NCBI GenBank assembly: GCA_016193115.1
Contig: JACPSV010000191.1
Span: 1-6,009, forward strand
Direction of reading: 5' to 3'
Length of the DNA: 6,009 bases
Source: Elusimicrobiota bacterium
GTDB taxonomy: Bacteria; Elusimicrobiota; Elusimicrobia; 2-02-FULL-39-32
The number at the start of each line of letters is the position of its first letter. Position 1 is the first letter of the stretch. This document shows, piece by piece, positions 1 through 5,903 of the stretch. The notes beneath the pieces were generated by a model. That model saw nothing but the letters and a program-made list of their open reading frames with translations. It was not told the origin of the DNA and ran no database searches. The position numbers and the translations under genes were made by a program.

Positions 1-538
1 GGTCCTGTTTGCGGCTCCGATTCGTAAAGATCTGCCGGAACTATGGAAGAATGGCGTCCGGATCGCTTTTGCCCGCGTCCGACGCAATCATCCCAATTCC
101 TTAAACCCCGCCTTCAAAGTGACCAACTGTTTGAACGGAATTCTCGCAAAAATGGAAACTTTGGAAAAGGGCGCATTCGAAGGGATCTTTCTCAATCTGG
201 ATGGCCGCGTGGCGGAAGGCACGATCAGCAATCTTTTCATCATTAAAAATGGCGTTGTGAAAACACCCCATTTGAGCTGCGGGATTTTAGACGGCGTCAC
301 GCGCAGCGCGGTGATTGAGGTCGCCAAAGACGCCAAGATTCCCGTGCGCGAAACCCATCTGGATACTAAAGAAGTCTTGAGCGCAGACGAAGTCTTCCTG
401 ACCAGCACGACAATGGAAGTGATGCCGGTCGTTCGCGTTGAGAAAAGTAAAATTGGAGATGGGAAACCGGGGAATTTATCTCAAATTCTCCATGCAAAGT
501 TTCGAGATCTTCTCAAAAAAGAGTTGCGACTCCCATGA
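1..538 (+). CDS. Aminotransferase class IV (BCAT / D-amino acid aminotransferase / aminodeoxychorismate lyase family), 5' truncated by the window
   Basis: The frame is open from base 2 with no start, so this is the last 178 residues of a PLP fold-type IV enzyme. Full-length members have about 280 residues, so roughly the first 100 are missing. What I see, numbered from the first visible codon: Lys39 in FKVTNCLNGILAKME is the expected Schiff-base lysine. Glu72 in AEGTISNLF is the glutamate that contacts the pyridine nitrogen. GILDGVTR (94-101) is the phosphate-binding turn, and TTMEVMPV (136-143) is the second conserved substrate/cofactor loop. The family covers branched-chain aminotransferase (ilvE), D-alanine aminotransferase (dat) and aminodeoxychorismate lyase (pabC). 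The residues that separate these lie mostly in the missing N-terminal part, and no pathway partner is visible, so I assign no substrate. The stop overlaps the next start as ATGA (535-538), indicating co-translation with the thioesterase gene. The in-frame GTG at 119 is internal, since the catalytic lysine codon lies just before it. Confidence 0.9.
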   Translation, partial: VLFAAPIRKDLPELWKNGVRIAFARVRRNHPNSLNPAFKVTNCLNGILAKMETLEKGAFEGIFLNLDGRVAEGTISNLFIIKNGVVKTPHLSCGILDGVTRSAVIEVAKDAKIPVRETHLDTKEVLSADEVFLTSTTMEVMPVVRVEKSKIGDGKPGNLSQILHAKFRDLLKKELRLP

Positions 539-987
539 AAATCGAGCTGATAGACGACCACCACTGTTTCGCTTGCGGTTCCGAGAATGAGAAGGGACTT
601 AAGATCCATTGGCGCGTACAAGGACGGACCACGTTGGCGGAATTCGTGCCCGAGAGAGAACACCAAGGGTGGAAAGGAATTGTTCATGGCGGTATTCTGG
701 CGACGTTGCTGGACGAAGCCATGACGCGTCTTGCCTGGTGTGTTTACGGTTGCGCTCTGACGGCGGAGATGACGATTCGCTACGTCGCCACCGCAAAAGT
801 GGGCGAAAAGTTGACCATCGCCGGTCACTTGTCCGATGAGGATAAAAGAATTGTAACCATGAAAGCCTGGCTCTTCAGAGACGGCTCGTCCCCAAACCTA
901 TCCTCGCTGCATCTGCCTCCGGAACTAGCGCACCTCCAAACCCAAACCCTCGTCGCCCACTCCCAAGGCAAAGCTCTCAAAATTTGA
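535..987 (+). CDS. PaaI/4HBT-like hotdog-fold thioesterase, atypical C-terminus
   Basis: This 150-residue protein is probably a cytoplasmic acyl-CoA thioesterase-like enzyme of the hotdog superfamily. Visible marks: an N-terminal CFACG (Cys11, Cys14) followed by N-x-x-G-L, common in one PaaI-like subgroup. Next comes HQGWKGIVHGGILATLLDEAM (43-63), which holds the HGG turn (51-53) and the acidic Asp60/Glu61 on the central helix where these enzymes place their catalytic carboxylate. TAEMTIRYVATAKVGEKL (76-93) is the expected beta strand pair. The start ATG overlaps the preceding stop by four bases. After residue 117 the sequence becomes rich in Pro, Ser, Leu and Gln and no longer resembles the final beta strand of the fold. 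A neighbouring frame reads KPILAASASGT there (894-926), so a one-base indel near 890-893 is possible. Substrate is unknown. Family assignment is firm; activity is uncertain. Confidence 0.85.
   Translation: MKIELIDDHHCFACGSENEKGLKIHWRVQGRTTLAEFVPEREHQGWKGIVHGGILATLLDEAMTRLAWCVYGCALTAEMTIRYVATAKVGEKLTIAGHLSDEDKRIVTMKAWLFRDGSSPNLSSLHLPPELAHLQTQTLVAHSQGKALKI
889..978 (+). terminator. Candidate Rho-utilisation (C-rich, G-poor) region at the end of the thioesterase gene
   Basis: By hand count this stretch has about 42 C and 12 G in some 90 bases, with repeated CCAAACC/CAAACCC motifs and many YC dinucleotides. That is the composition Rho prefers for loading on RNA. No GC-rich hairpin followed by a T run is present after the gene, and a new promoter lies immediately downstream, so a Rho-dependent end to the upstream operon is reasonable. 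The same bias could instead come from drift in a frameshifted gene tail. No termination point can be seen. Confidence 0.25.
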
Positions 988-993
988 AATTTG
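980..993 (+). repeat. Tandem heptamer AAATTTG x2, possible UP-like A/T tract
   Basis: Two exact copies of AAATTTG lie back to back (980-986 and 987-993). The first spans the thioesterase stop codon and the second runs into the -35 hexamer of the promoter. An A/T-rich tract directly upstream of -35 can bind the RNA polymerase alpha C-terminal domain as an UP element. With only two copies, chance is also possible. Confidence 0.35.
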
Positions 994-1020
994 ACTTGTG
1001 GGGGGGAAACCTGTTAGAAT
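991..1020 (+). promoter_or_regulatory. Sigma70-type promoter for the TPR-exbB-exbD-exbD-tonB operon
   Basis: The -35 TTGACT (991-996) matches the consensus at five of six bases. The -10 TAGAAT (1015-1020) also matches at five of six and is preceded by TGT, which gives an extended -10. The spacer is 18 bases and contains a run of seven Gs. It lies in the only intergenic gap of the window, directly before a long operon. The expected start of transcription, about seven bases past the -10, is around 1026-1028, which coincides with the ATG at 1028. This is prediction from motifs only. Confidence 0.6.
1000..1006 (+). repeat. G7 homopolymer inside the promoter spacer
   Basis: Seven consecutive Gs sit between the -35 and -10 hexamers. 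Slippage of such a tract changes the spacer length and hence promoter strength, as is known for porA and opc in Neisseria. Loss of one G would give the optimal 17-base spacer. I saw no other G or C run longer than five bases in the window. Seven is short for strong phase variation. Confidence 0.5.
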
Positions 1021-1027
1021 TCTCCAA

Positions 1028-4000
1028 ATGGTTTTTTTCCCATCGCGTTCTCAAAGAACGGCGGCTCTATTTTTTTTGCTCCAATGCGTGCTATGGCCGT
1101 CCCTGATCCGCTGCCAAAACAGTCCGGAGAGTCCTCTATTCTCCCAAACGGTGGTTCTCTCCGAAAAAGATCAGTTTCATCTGGGCGTCAAACTCTTCTG
1201 GGAAAAAGATAAAAGGGTTTCCGCATGGAAAGCGTTTCAAACTTTCCTTGCGAACTATCCCAACAGCCCTCTGGCCGCCGACGCCCAGTTTCTCTTAGCC
1301 GAATCCTTATTCCAGGAATCCTTAAAAGAACTTAAAACGGGAAACCCGCCGGACGAATCCGTCTGGATCAAAGAAAATACGGGCAAAATCAAGAATTTGA
1401 GCAAAGGTTTTTTAGACCGCATTGACCGGATCAAGTATCTGGGCGCCGATTTCCCGGACGAAAAATTGCGGAAAAAAAACGGCGAGGAAATCGAGCGGGC
1501 CACATTCTCGGAAGCGATCGAACAGTACCGGAAAGTTCTTCACAAGAAATATAAGAAGAGCGGACTGGCCGACACCGCTCTCTACCGGATGGCGGAATGT
1601 TATTACAACCGGACGGACTACGCCACCGCGCTCCTGCTCTTCCGCCGGCTCAAGAAAGAGTTCCCGCACAGCTATCTGAGCGGTGAAGCGCTTTTTAGCG
1701 CCGCCCAATGTTACATCCCGAGCGGGGACCTCTCTTCCGCCGAATCGGAAATCCGGAAACTGCTGAGCGGTTCCCCTTGGTACCAGGACGATCCCAGGGT
1801 TCATTTTCTTTTAGGCACGATCCAGTTTCAGTCGGGCAAATACACGGAAGCGATCGAAAGTCTGAACAAAGTGAACAACGCCGAAGGTCTTTACTACGCG
1901 GCTCAGGCGCAAATCCAAATTGGGAGACCTCTGGAAGCCGCGTCAAAATTTAAGAAGGTCGCGGATGAATATAAAGGTCACCGGTTCGCCGAGCGCGCCG
2001 CTTACTTTGTGGCCGAATCCATATTCCTCTCCAAAAACTATCTGGGCGCGACCCAGGAGTACGGAAATTTTCTCTCACTCTATCCTCGAAGCGCTCTGAA
2101 AGAGGCGGCGCTTTATAAGATCGCGGCCTGCCACTTTTTGAGGGAAGATTATACGGCTGCCCGCGAAAGTTTTTATTCCCTTCTAAAAGAGTTCCCTTCC
2201 GGCGAATTTGCGTCTTTAAGCATGTATTTTATCGCAGAGTCTTACCGCCTGACCCAGCAACTCAAAGAGGCCAGTTTCTCTTACGGACAACTGATCTCGG
2301 CCCTGCCGAACGCGCCCGTCACCACGCTCTCACGATACAAATTGGGCGCGGTCACCTACTCGCAAGGAAACTACACGGGATCTCTGAACGCTTTCCAGAG
2401 GTTTGTGGAATGGGATCCGTTCCACCCCTGGATTCCGTACGCTTATCTCTTCATGGCAGACGCCTACAATCGGACAGGGCGAGCGGAAGACGCCGCGATC
2501 GCGTACCAACAGGCCTTTGATCGTTCCCCCAAGACCGACGCGGGTGAAGCAGCCATGTCTCTCTTGAACCGAACCCGTTACTTGCAGAAGAACTACAGCC
2601 AGCTCACCTCCGGATACACCTACATCTTAAAATCGCTTCTGCCCACGGAATCTAAATGGAGGGCGATCAGTCTCCTCTACCTTGCGGACTCCTACTACAT
2701 CCAAAAGCAATATTCCGAAGCGATCGCAGTCTTCCAAAATATCCTTTCTCTCTATCCCACTCAGCCGGCCAGCCTTTACGCTTACGACGGATTGTACTGG
2801 TCTTATTTCCAGTTAGGCGACTACGCGCGCGCCCAAACCACGCGGGAGAAAATGAGGTCTGTGAAATTGCCGGAAGGGATTGCTTTCCCAAAAATGACTT
2901 CGGGAAGTTTTGAGGTGGCCAACGCCCTCTTCAATCAAAAGAAGTATCTGGACGCCATTCCGAACTACGAACAGTTTGTCCGGGAATCGCCGGACTCCAG
3001 CGACGTGACGGAAGCCATGTACCGCATTGGTCTCTGCTACTACCGGCTGGAATATTATTCTCAGGCGATTGCGGCCTGGGAAGACATGGAAAAAAGGTTT
3101 CCCAAAGACGAACGCACGGAAGAAGCTGTTTTTCAAATTGCGGACACCTATTTCCGCGCTCAGAAACAGGACAAAGCGATCGAAACTTTTAGAAAAATAC
3201 TGGATCAGTACCCTTTCAGCGCGCGCCGTCTGGAAACCATGCTGCGCATCGGTCAGTCCTATTACAACGCGGGTCAATATGACAAATCCGTTCCGGAGTT
3301 GGAGAACTTTCTTAAACGTTACCCCGCCGATCCCAAATCGAATGAGACCCTTGATCTTCTGGAGTCTTCCGTGGACCGGCTGGAGTCCCGCGGCGGAGTG
3401 ACCGATTTAGAAAGACAAAAATGGACGGACGTCTTTAGACGATTGGCGGGCGACCTGCCTAAAGGCGATCTGGCCGCGGAGTGCCTGTTCCGTCTGGCGC
3501 GCAGGCTATTCAACCTAAAAGATTACGAAAGCGCCGTCAAAGAATTTGAAAAACTCTCTTTTTCTTACCCCAGCAATCCGCACACCGCCGAATCCCAGTT
3601 TTACGCCGGCGAGTCGTCTTATCTTCTCAAACGTTATCCGGACGGGATCCTCGCTTTCAAAAGATTTATTGAAAATTTCCCGGACTCCGAGTTCGTTCCG
3701 GCCGCCCTTTTCCATCTGGGAACCGCCTACTACAATGTCCAGAACCTCGAAGGCGCCATCGGCGCTTATGAGGATTTGTCGCTCCGTCACGGGAACAGCG
3801 AATTTGCCAGCGCCGGTCTTTTTAATCTGGCTCTCGCGCAAAAAAAACTTCTGCGACTGGTTCCCGCGGCAGACTCCTACTACAAATTTGCCCTCACCTA
3901 TCCTAACGATGCGAACGCAAACTTCGCTCTTTTGGAGGTGGCGCGCATTAAACAGAGTTTACAGCAGCACGCGGAAGCGATCGCGATCCTGAAAGATCTG

Positions 4001-4360
4001 GAGACCAAGCTTCTCCCCGCGGACGAACAAAAGCTGGAAGTGATCTATCTGATTGCGGAAAGTTACTTAGGTTTGGAGCGAACGAGCGAAGCGATTGAGA
4101 CCTTAAAGAAACTGACGGGCTCTTCTACCCGCAACCCTCTCTGGAAATTGGAAGCGTTCCGCAAACTGGGCGAAATTTATGAGAAAGGCGAGCGTTGGAA
4201 AGATGCCGCGCAAACCTATGAAGAAGGCAGCCGCGTGGGCGGATCGCCTCAAATCAGCGCGAGTTTCCGCGCGCGCGCCAAATATCTTCGGGAAAATTAT
4301 CCGGCCAGCGGGAACGCGAATGAGCCGAAATCTACGGGAGGGTCCAGTGGGCGAGATTGA
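1028..4360 (+). CDS. Large exported tetratricopeptide-repeat (TPR) protein
   Basis: The protein has 1110 residues from ATG 1028. An N-terminal signal sequence is visible: basic residues Arg7 and Arg10, then a hydrophobic core at about 12-27. Cys29 follows Leu-Ile-Arg, which is not a proper lipobox, so I expect secretion or an N-terminal anchor rather than a lipoprotein. The rest is an almost continuous alpha-solenoid of about twenty or more TPR-like units of 35-40 residues, each with A-x-x-x-Y or AE-x-Y pairs, a central Y-x-x-A-I, and a closing F-x-x-x-YP. Good examples are near residues 181-215 and 700-730. Two stretches break the pattern: a charged insert at about 103-154 and a linker at about 774-818. 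The tail is hydrophilic (Gly, Ser, Asn). TPR solenoids are protein-binding scaffolds. As first gene of a Ton-motor operon it is probably a periplasmic or envelope partner of that motor (inference). ATG 1028 is preferred over GTG 998 because it follows the promoter and precedes the signal sequence, but no Shine-Dalgarno precedes either. Confidence 0.9.
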   Translation: MVFFPSRSQRTAALFFLLQCVLWPSLIRCQNSPESPLFSQTVVLSEKDQFHLGVKLFWEKDKRVSAWKAFQTFLANYPNSPLAADAQFLLAESLFQESLKELKTGNPPDESVWIKENTGKIKNLSKGFLDRIDRIKYLGADFPDEKLRKKNGEEIERATFSEAIEQYRKVLHKKYKKSGLADTALYRMAECYYNRTDYATALLLFRRLKKEFPHSYLSGEALFSAAQCYIPSGDLSSAESEIRKLLSGSPWYQDDPRVHFLLGTIQFQSGKYTEAIESLNKVNNAEGLYYAAQAQIQIGRPLEAASKFKKVADEYKGHRFAERAAYFVAESIFLSKNYLGATQEYGNFLSLYPRSALKEAALYKIAACHFLREDYTAARESFYSLLKEFPSGEFASLSMYFIAESYRLTQQLKEASFSYGQLISALPNAPVTTLSRYKLGAVTYSQGNYTGSLNAFQRFVEWDPFHPWIPYAYLFMADAYNRTGRAEDAAIAYQQAFDRSPKTDAGEAAMSLLNRTRYLQKNYSQLTSGYTYILKSLLPTESKWRAISLLYLADSYYIQKQYSEAIAVFQNILSLYPTQPASLYAYDGLYWSYFQLGDYARAQTTREKMRSVKLPEGIAFPKMTSGSFEVANALFNQKKYLDAIPNYEQFVRESPDSSDVTEAMYRIGLCYYRLEYYSQAIAAWEDMEKRFPKDERTEEAVFQIADTYFRAQKQDKAIETFRKILDQYPFSARRLETMLRIGQSYYNAGQYDKSVPELENFLKRYPADPKSNETLDLLESSVDRLESRGGVTDLERQKWTDVFRRLAGDLPKGDLAAECLFRLARRLFNLKDYESAVKEFEKLSFSYPSNPHTAESQFYAGESSYLLKRYPDGILAFKRFIENFPDSEFVPAALFHLGTAYYNVQNLEGAIGAYEDLSLRHGNSEFASAGLFNLALAQKKLLRLVPAADSYYKFALTYPNDANANFALLEVARIKQSLQQHAEAIAILKDLETKLLPADEQKLEVIYLIAESYLGLERTSEAIETLKKLTGSSTRNPLWKLEAFRKLGEIYEKGERWKDAAQTYEEGSRVGGSPQISASFRARAKYLRENYPASGNANEPKSTGGSSGRD
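4336..4342 (+). promoter_or_regulatory. Shine-Dalgarno GGGAGGG deciding the exbB start
   Basis: GGGAGGG ends four bases before GTG 4347 and lies inside the last codons of the TPR gene. It is the strongest ribosome-binding site in the window. It supports GTG 4347 over the in-frame ATG at 4320, or any earlier start, for exbB. Its position within the upstream reading frame suggests translational coupling. Confidence 0.7.
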
Positions 4361-4979
4361 TCTGATTCAGACATTTTTTGGAAGTTTTACGTTGTGGATT
4401 CTTTTAGGATGCTCTTTGATTTCGTTGACGGTCGCTCTGGAACGGTGGCTCTACTACAGAAAAATTAAGTTTAATCCGGAAAAGTTTATGGGCATTTTAG
4501 AGAAGATGCAGTCCGCCCTGCAAAAAGGGAACGAAGAGGAAGCTCTCTCAAGCGTGGGTTCCCAACCAGGACCGATCCCCGACCTGGTGAGAACGGCGGT
4601 CGTCAACCGTCACAGAGCGAAGGTGGAACTGGACGAACTTCTCACGGCTGCGCGCATGGAGCAGCGGCTGGCTCTGGAAAAATATCTGGGTATTTTGGGA
4701 ACGTTGGGCAACACGGCTCCTTTTATTGGACTGTTTGGAACCGTGGTGGGAATTATAAAAGCGTTCCATGATCTGGCTGTTTCCGGCAGCGGCGGGCCTG
4801 CGGTGGTAGCGGCCGGCATTTCCGAAGCCCTCGTGGCGACTGCGGCGGGACTTTTGGTGGCGATCCCCAGCGTGGTGGTTTACAACTATTTTATGAAACG
4901 GGTGAAAGAGATGGCGACGATCCTGGAAGTTTCCTCTATCCGGCTGTTGGTTGTACTGCATAGCGCCAATGGAAAATGA
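4347..4979 (+). CDS. exbB: MotA/TolQ/ExbB proton channel family protein (ExbB)
   Basis: This 210-residue inner-membrane subunit would form the pentameric proton-channel core of a Ton-type motor. The topology fits ExbB/TolQ: TM1 at about 12-31, a cytoplasmic domain of about 80 residues, TM2 at about 116-138 and TM3 at about 157-180. The family signature is intact: NTAPFIGLFGTVVGI (122-136) in TM2 and ISEALVATAAGLLVAIPSVV (158-177) in TM3. Thr123 and Thr165 correspond to the polar pore-lining threonines of E. coli ExbB. The length is like TolQ or short ExbB proteins. The GTG start is chosen from the GGGAGGG four bases upstream and because it leaves a short N-terminus before TM1; it overlaps the TPR gene by 14 bases. 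Two exbD genes and a probable tonB follow, which favours ExbB over TolQ (no tolA, tolB or pal is seen here). Confidence 0.93.
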   Translation: MGEIDLIQTFFGSFTLWILLGCSLISLTVALERWLYYRKIKFNPEKFMGILEKMQSALQKGNEEEALSSVGSQPGPIPDLVRTAVVNRHRAKVELDELLTAARMEQRLALEKYLGILGTLGNTAPFIGLFGTVVGIIKAFHDLAVSGSGGPAVVAAGISEALVATAAGLLVAIPSVVVYNYFMKRVKEMATILEVSSIRLLVVLHSANGK

Positions 4980-5478
4980 GAAAGAATCCAAAAAAAGCGA
5001 CGATCTTTCTTTAGAAAGCGAATCGAAGGTCGCGGTCTGGGCGCACTCGCCTCAAAGGGCGCACAGGACGGAAACCGCTTTGGATGAGGAACCGATCACG
5101 GAGATCAACGTGACTCCTCTGGTGGACGTGGCTCTGGTTTTGGTGATCATATTTATGGCTGTCTCTCCCTTCATGTTACAAGCCAGCTTACAAGTCACGG
5201 AATCCCGCGCCGGAGCGGCTACGGGAAAAAGTTCTTTGGAGGAGAACGTGCAGGTTCTTCTCACGGAAGAAAACAAGATTTTTGTGAATGGCTCGGAAGT
5301 TGCGGTTGAGAATTTTTTTTCCGTCCTGAAAGAAAGTCTGGAAAAAAGTAAAGACGGCCTGCTCAGCCTGCAAGCCGGCAAGAAGAACCGGGTCGGGCAA
5401 GTCGTCGAGCTTCTGGACCTGGCAAAACAGGCGGGCGCAAAAAAGGTGGCCATCCTAAACAAAGGGGACTCCAACTAA
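4969..5478 (+). CDS. exbD: Biopolymer transporter ExbD/TolR, paralogue 1 (long N-terminus)
   Basis: This 169-residue, single-pass inner-membrane protein would carry the proton-binding aspartate of the motor. Visible: a charged cytoplasmic N-terminus of 42 residues, the transmembrane signature INVTPLVDVALVLVIIFM (46-63) with the essential Asp53, then a periplasmic domain ending in the usual V-V-E-L-L-D-x-A-K-x-A-G-A-K-K motif. The N-terminus is clearly longer than the roughly 15-20 residues usual in ExbD and in its neighbour ExbD-2. Just after the membrane, where ExbD proteins often have KVNLP, it reads LQVTESRAG, so that motif is missing. The ATG at 4969 overlaps exbB by 11 bases with no clear Shine-Dalgarno, so coupled translation is likely. 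A T8 run lies in the coding region at 5313-5320. ExbD and TolR cannot be told apart by sequence alone; the probable tonB downstream supports ExbD. Confidence 0.9.
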   Translation: MENEKESKKSDDLSLESESKVAVWAHSPQRAHRTETALDEEPITEINVTPLVDVALVLVIIFMAVSPFMLQASLQVTESRAGAATGKSSLEENVQVLLTEENKIFVNGSEVAVENFFSVLKESLEKSKDGLLSLQAGKKNRVGQVVELLDLAKQAGAKKVAILNKGDSN

Positions 5479-5480
5479 CC

Positions 5481-5903
5481 GTGGGGATGCAAAGCTCTTC
5501 CCAGGACGATCTGGTGACGGGAATCAACGTCACGCCTTTGGTGGACGTGGGTCTCGTGCTCGTGATCATATTCATGGTGACGGCTCCTCTTTTTGAGTTG
5601 CCTTCTTTGAAAGTGAACTTGCCCCAAACGCATACGAAAGAAGGGGAAGAGAGAGAAAACGTCACCGTAACGATCACGTCGGACGGGACGATGGCGGTGA
5701 ACGAACAGATTGTCTCTGCTTCCGATTTGGAACAAGTTCTCAAAAATAAGATCCAATCTTCCGGAGAAAAACACGTGATCATCAAAGCGGACAAAGAGAG
5801 CCTGCATGAAAATCTTCTGCTGGTCATGCGTCTGGCCAAGGGGTCCGGATCCAAAACGATTGACATTGCCACGGAACCCAAAGAATCGGGGTACCGGCGA
5901 TGA
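5481..5903 (+). CDS. exbD: Biopolymer transporter ExbD/TolR, paralogue 2 (canonical)
   Basis: This protein has 140 residues from GTG 5481, or 138 from ATG 5487. The GTG leaves only two bases after the previous stop. The ATG directly follows GGGG with no spacer, so neither start has an ideal ribosome site. The N-terminus is short, followed by the transmembrane signature INVTPLVDVGLVLVIIFM (15-32, GTG numbering) with the proton-carrying Asp22. SLKVNLPQ just outside the membrane matches the conserved KVNLP of E. coli ExbD. The periplasmic domain follows (VTVTITSDG, then HVIIKADKESLHENLLLVM, then SKTIDIAT). Its transmembrane segment is identical to that of ExbD-1 at 17 of 18 residues, so the two genes probably arose by duplication, but the periplasmic parts have diverged widely. 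The stop overlaps the next start as ATGA. Confidence 0.93.
   Translation: MGMQSSSQDDLVTGINVTPLVDVGLVLVIIFMVTAPLFELPSLKVNLPQTHTKEGEERENVTVTITSDGTMAVNEQIVSASDLEQVLKNKIQSSGEKHVIIKADKESLHENLLLVMRLAKGSGSKTIDIATEPKESGYRR

Noticed and set aside
998..1027. Start of the TPR protein at GTG 998
   Set aside because: It lies inside the predicted promoter spacer, has no ribosome site, and would place ten extra residues before the signal sequence. ATG 1028 fits promoter and signal peptide better.
1100..1120. Lipoprotein signal at Cys29 of the TPR protein
   Set aside because: The residues before Cys are Leu-Ile-Arg. Arginine at -1 does not fit the lipobox, which needs Gly, Ala or Ser there.
2813..3277. Long reverse-strand open frame opposite the TPR gene (154 codons)
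   Set aside because: It lies wholly within a well-supported TPR coding frame, resembles no family, and is a shadow of the forward codon pattern.
2495..3984. Repeated GCGATCGC octamers (2495-2502, 2720-2727, 3977-3984), like the cyanobacterial HIP1 repeat
   Set aside because: All three fall in Ala-Ile codons of the TPR consensus, so the repeated protein motif explains them. None was seen outside the TPR gene.
4179..4346. Longer N-terminus for ExbB (starts at 4179 or ATG 4320)
   Set aside because: The extra residues are an out-of-frame reading of the TPR gene and very basic. GTG 4347 has a strong Shine-Dalgarno four bases away and gives the normal ExbB length.
5363..5881. Reverse-strand open frame of 172 codons opposite the two exbD genes
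   Set aside because: It spans two recognisable exbD frames and their junction and has no family resemblance.
4347..5903. A Tol-Pal (tolQ-tolR-tolR) assignment
   Set aside because: Sequence alone cannot exclude it, but no tolB, pal or ybgF-type gene is seen, ExbD-2 carries KVNLP as in ExbD, and the next gene begins like TonB. TolA remains a weaker alternative.
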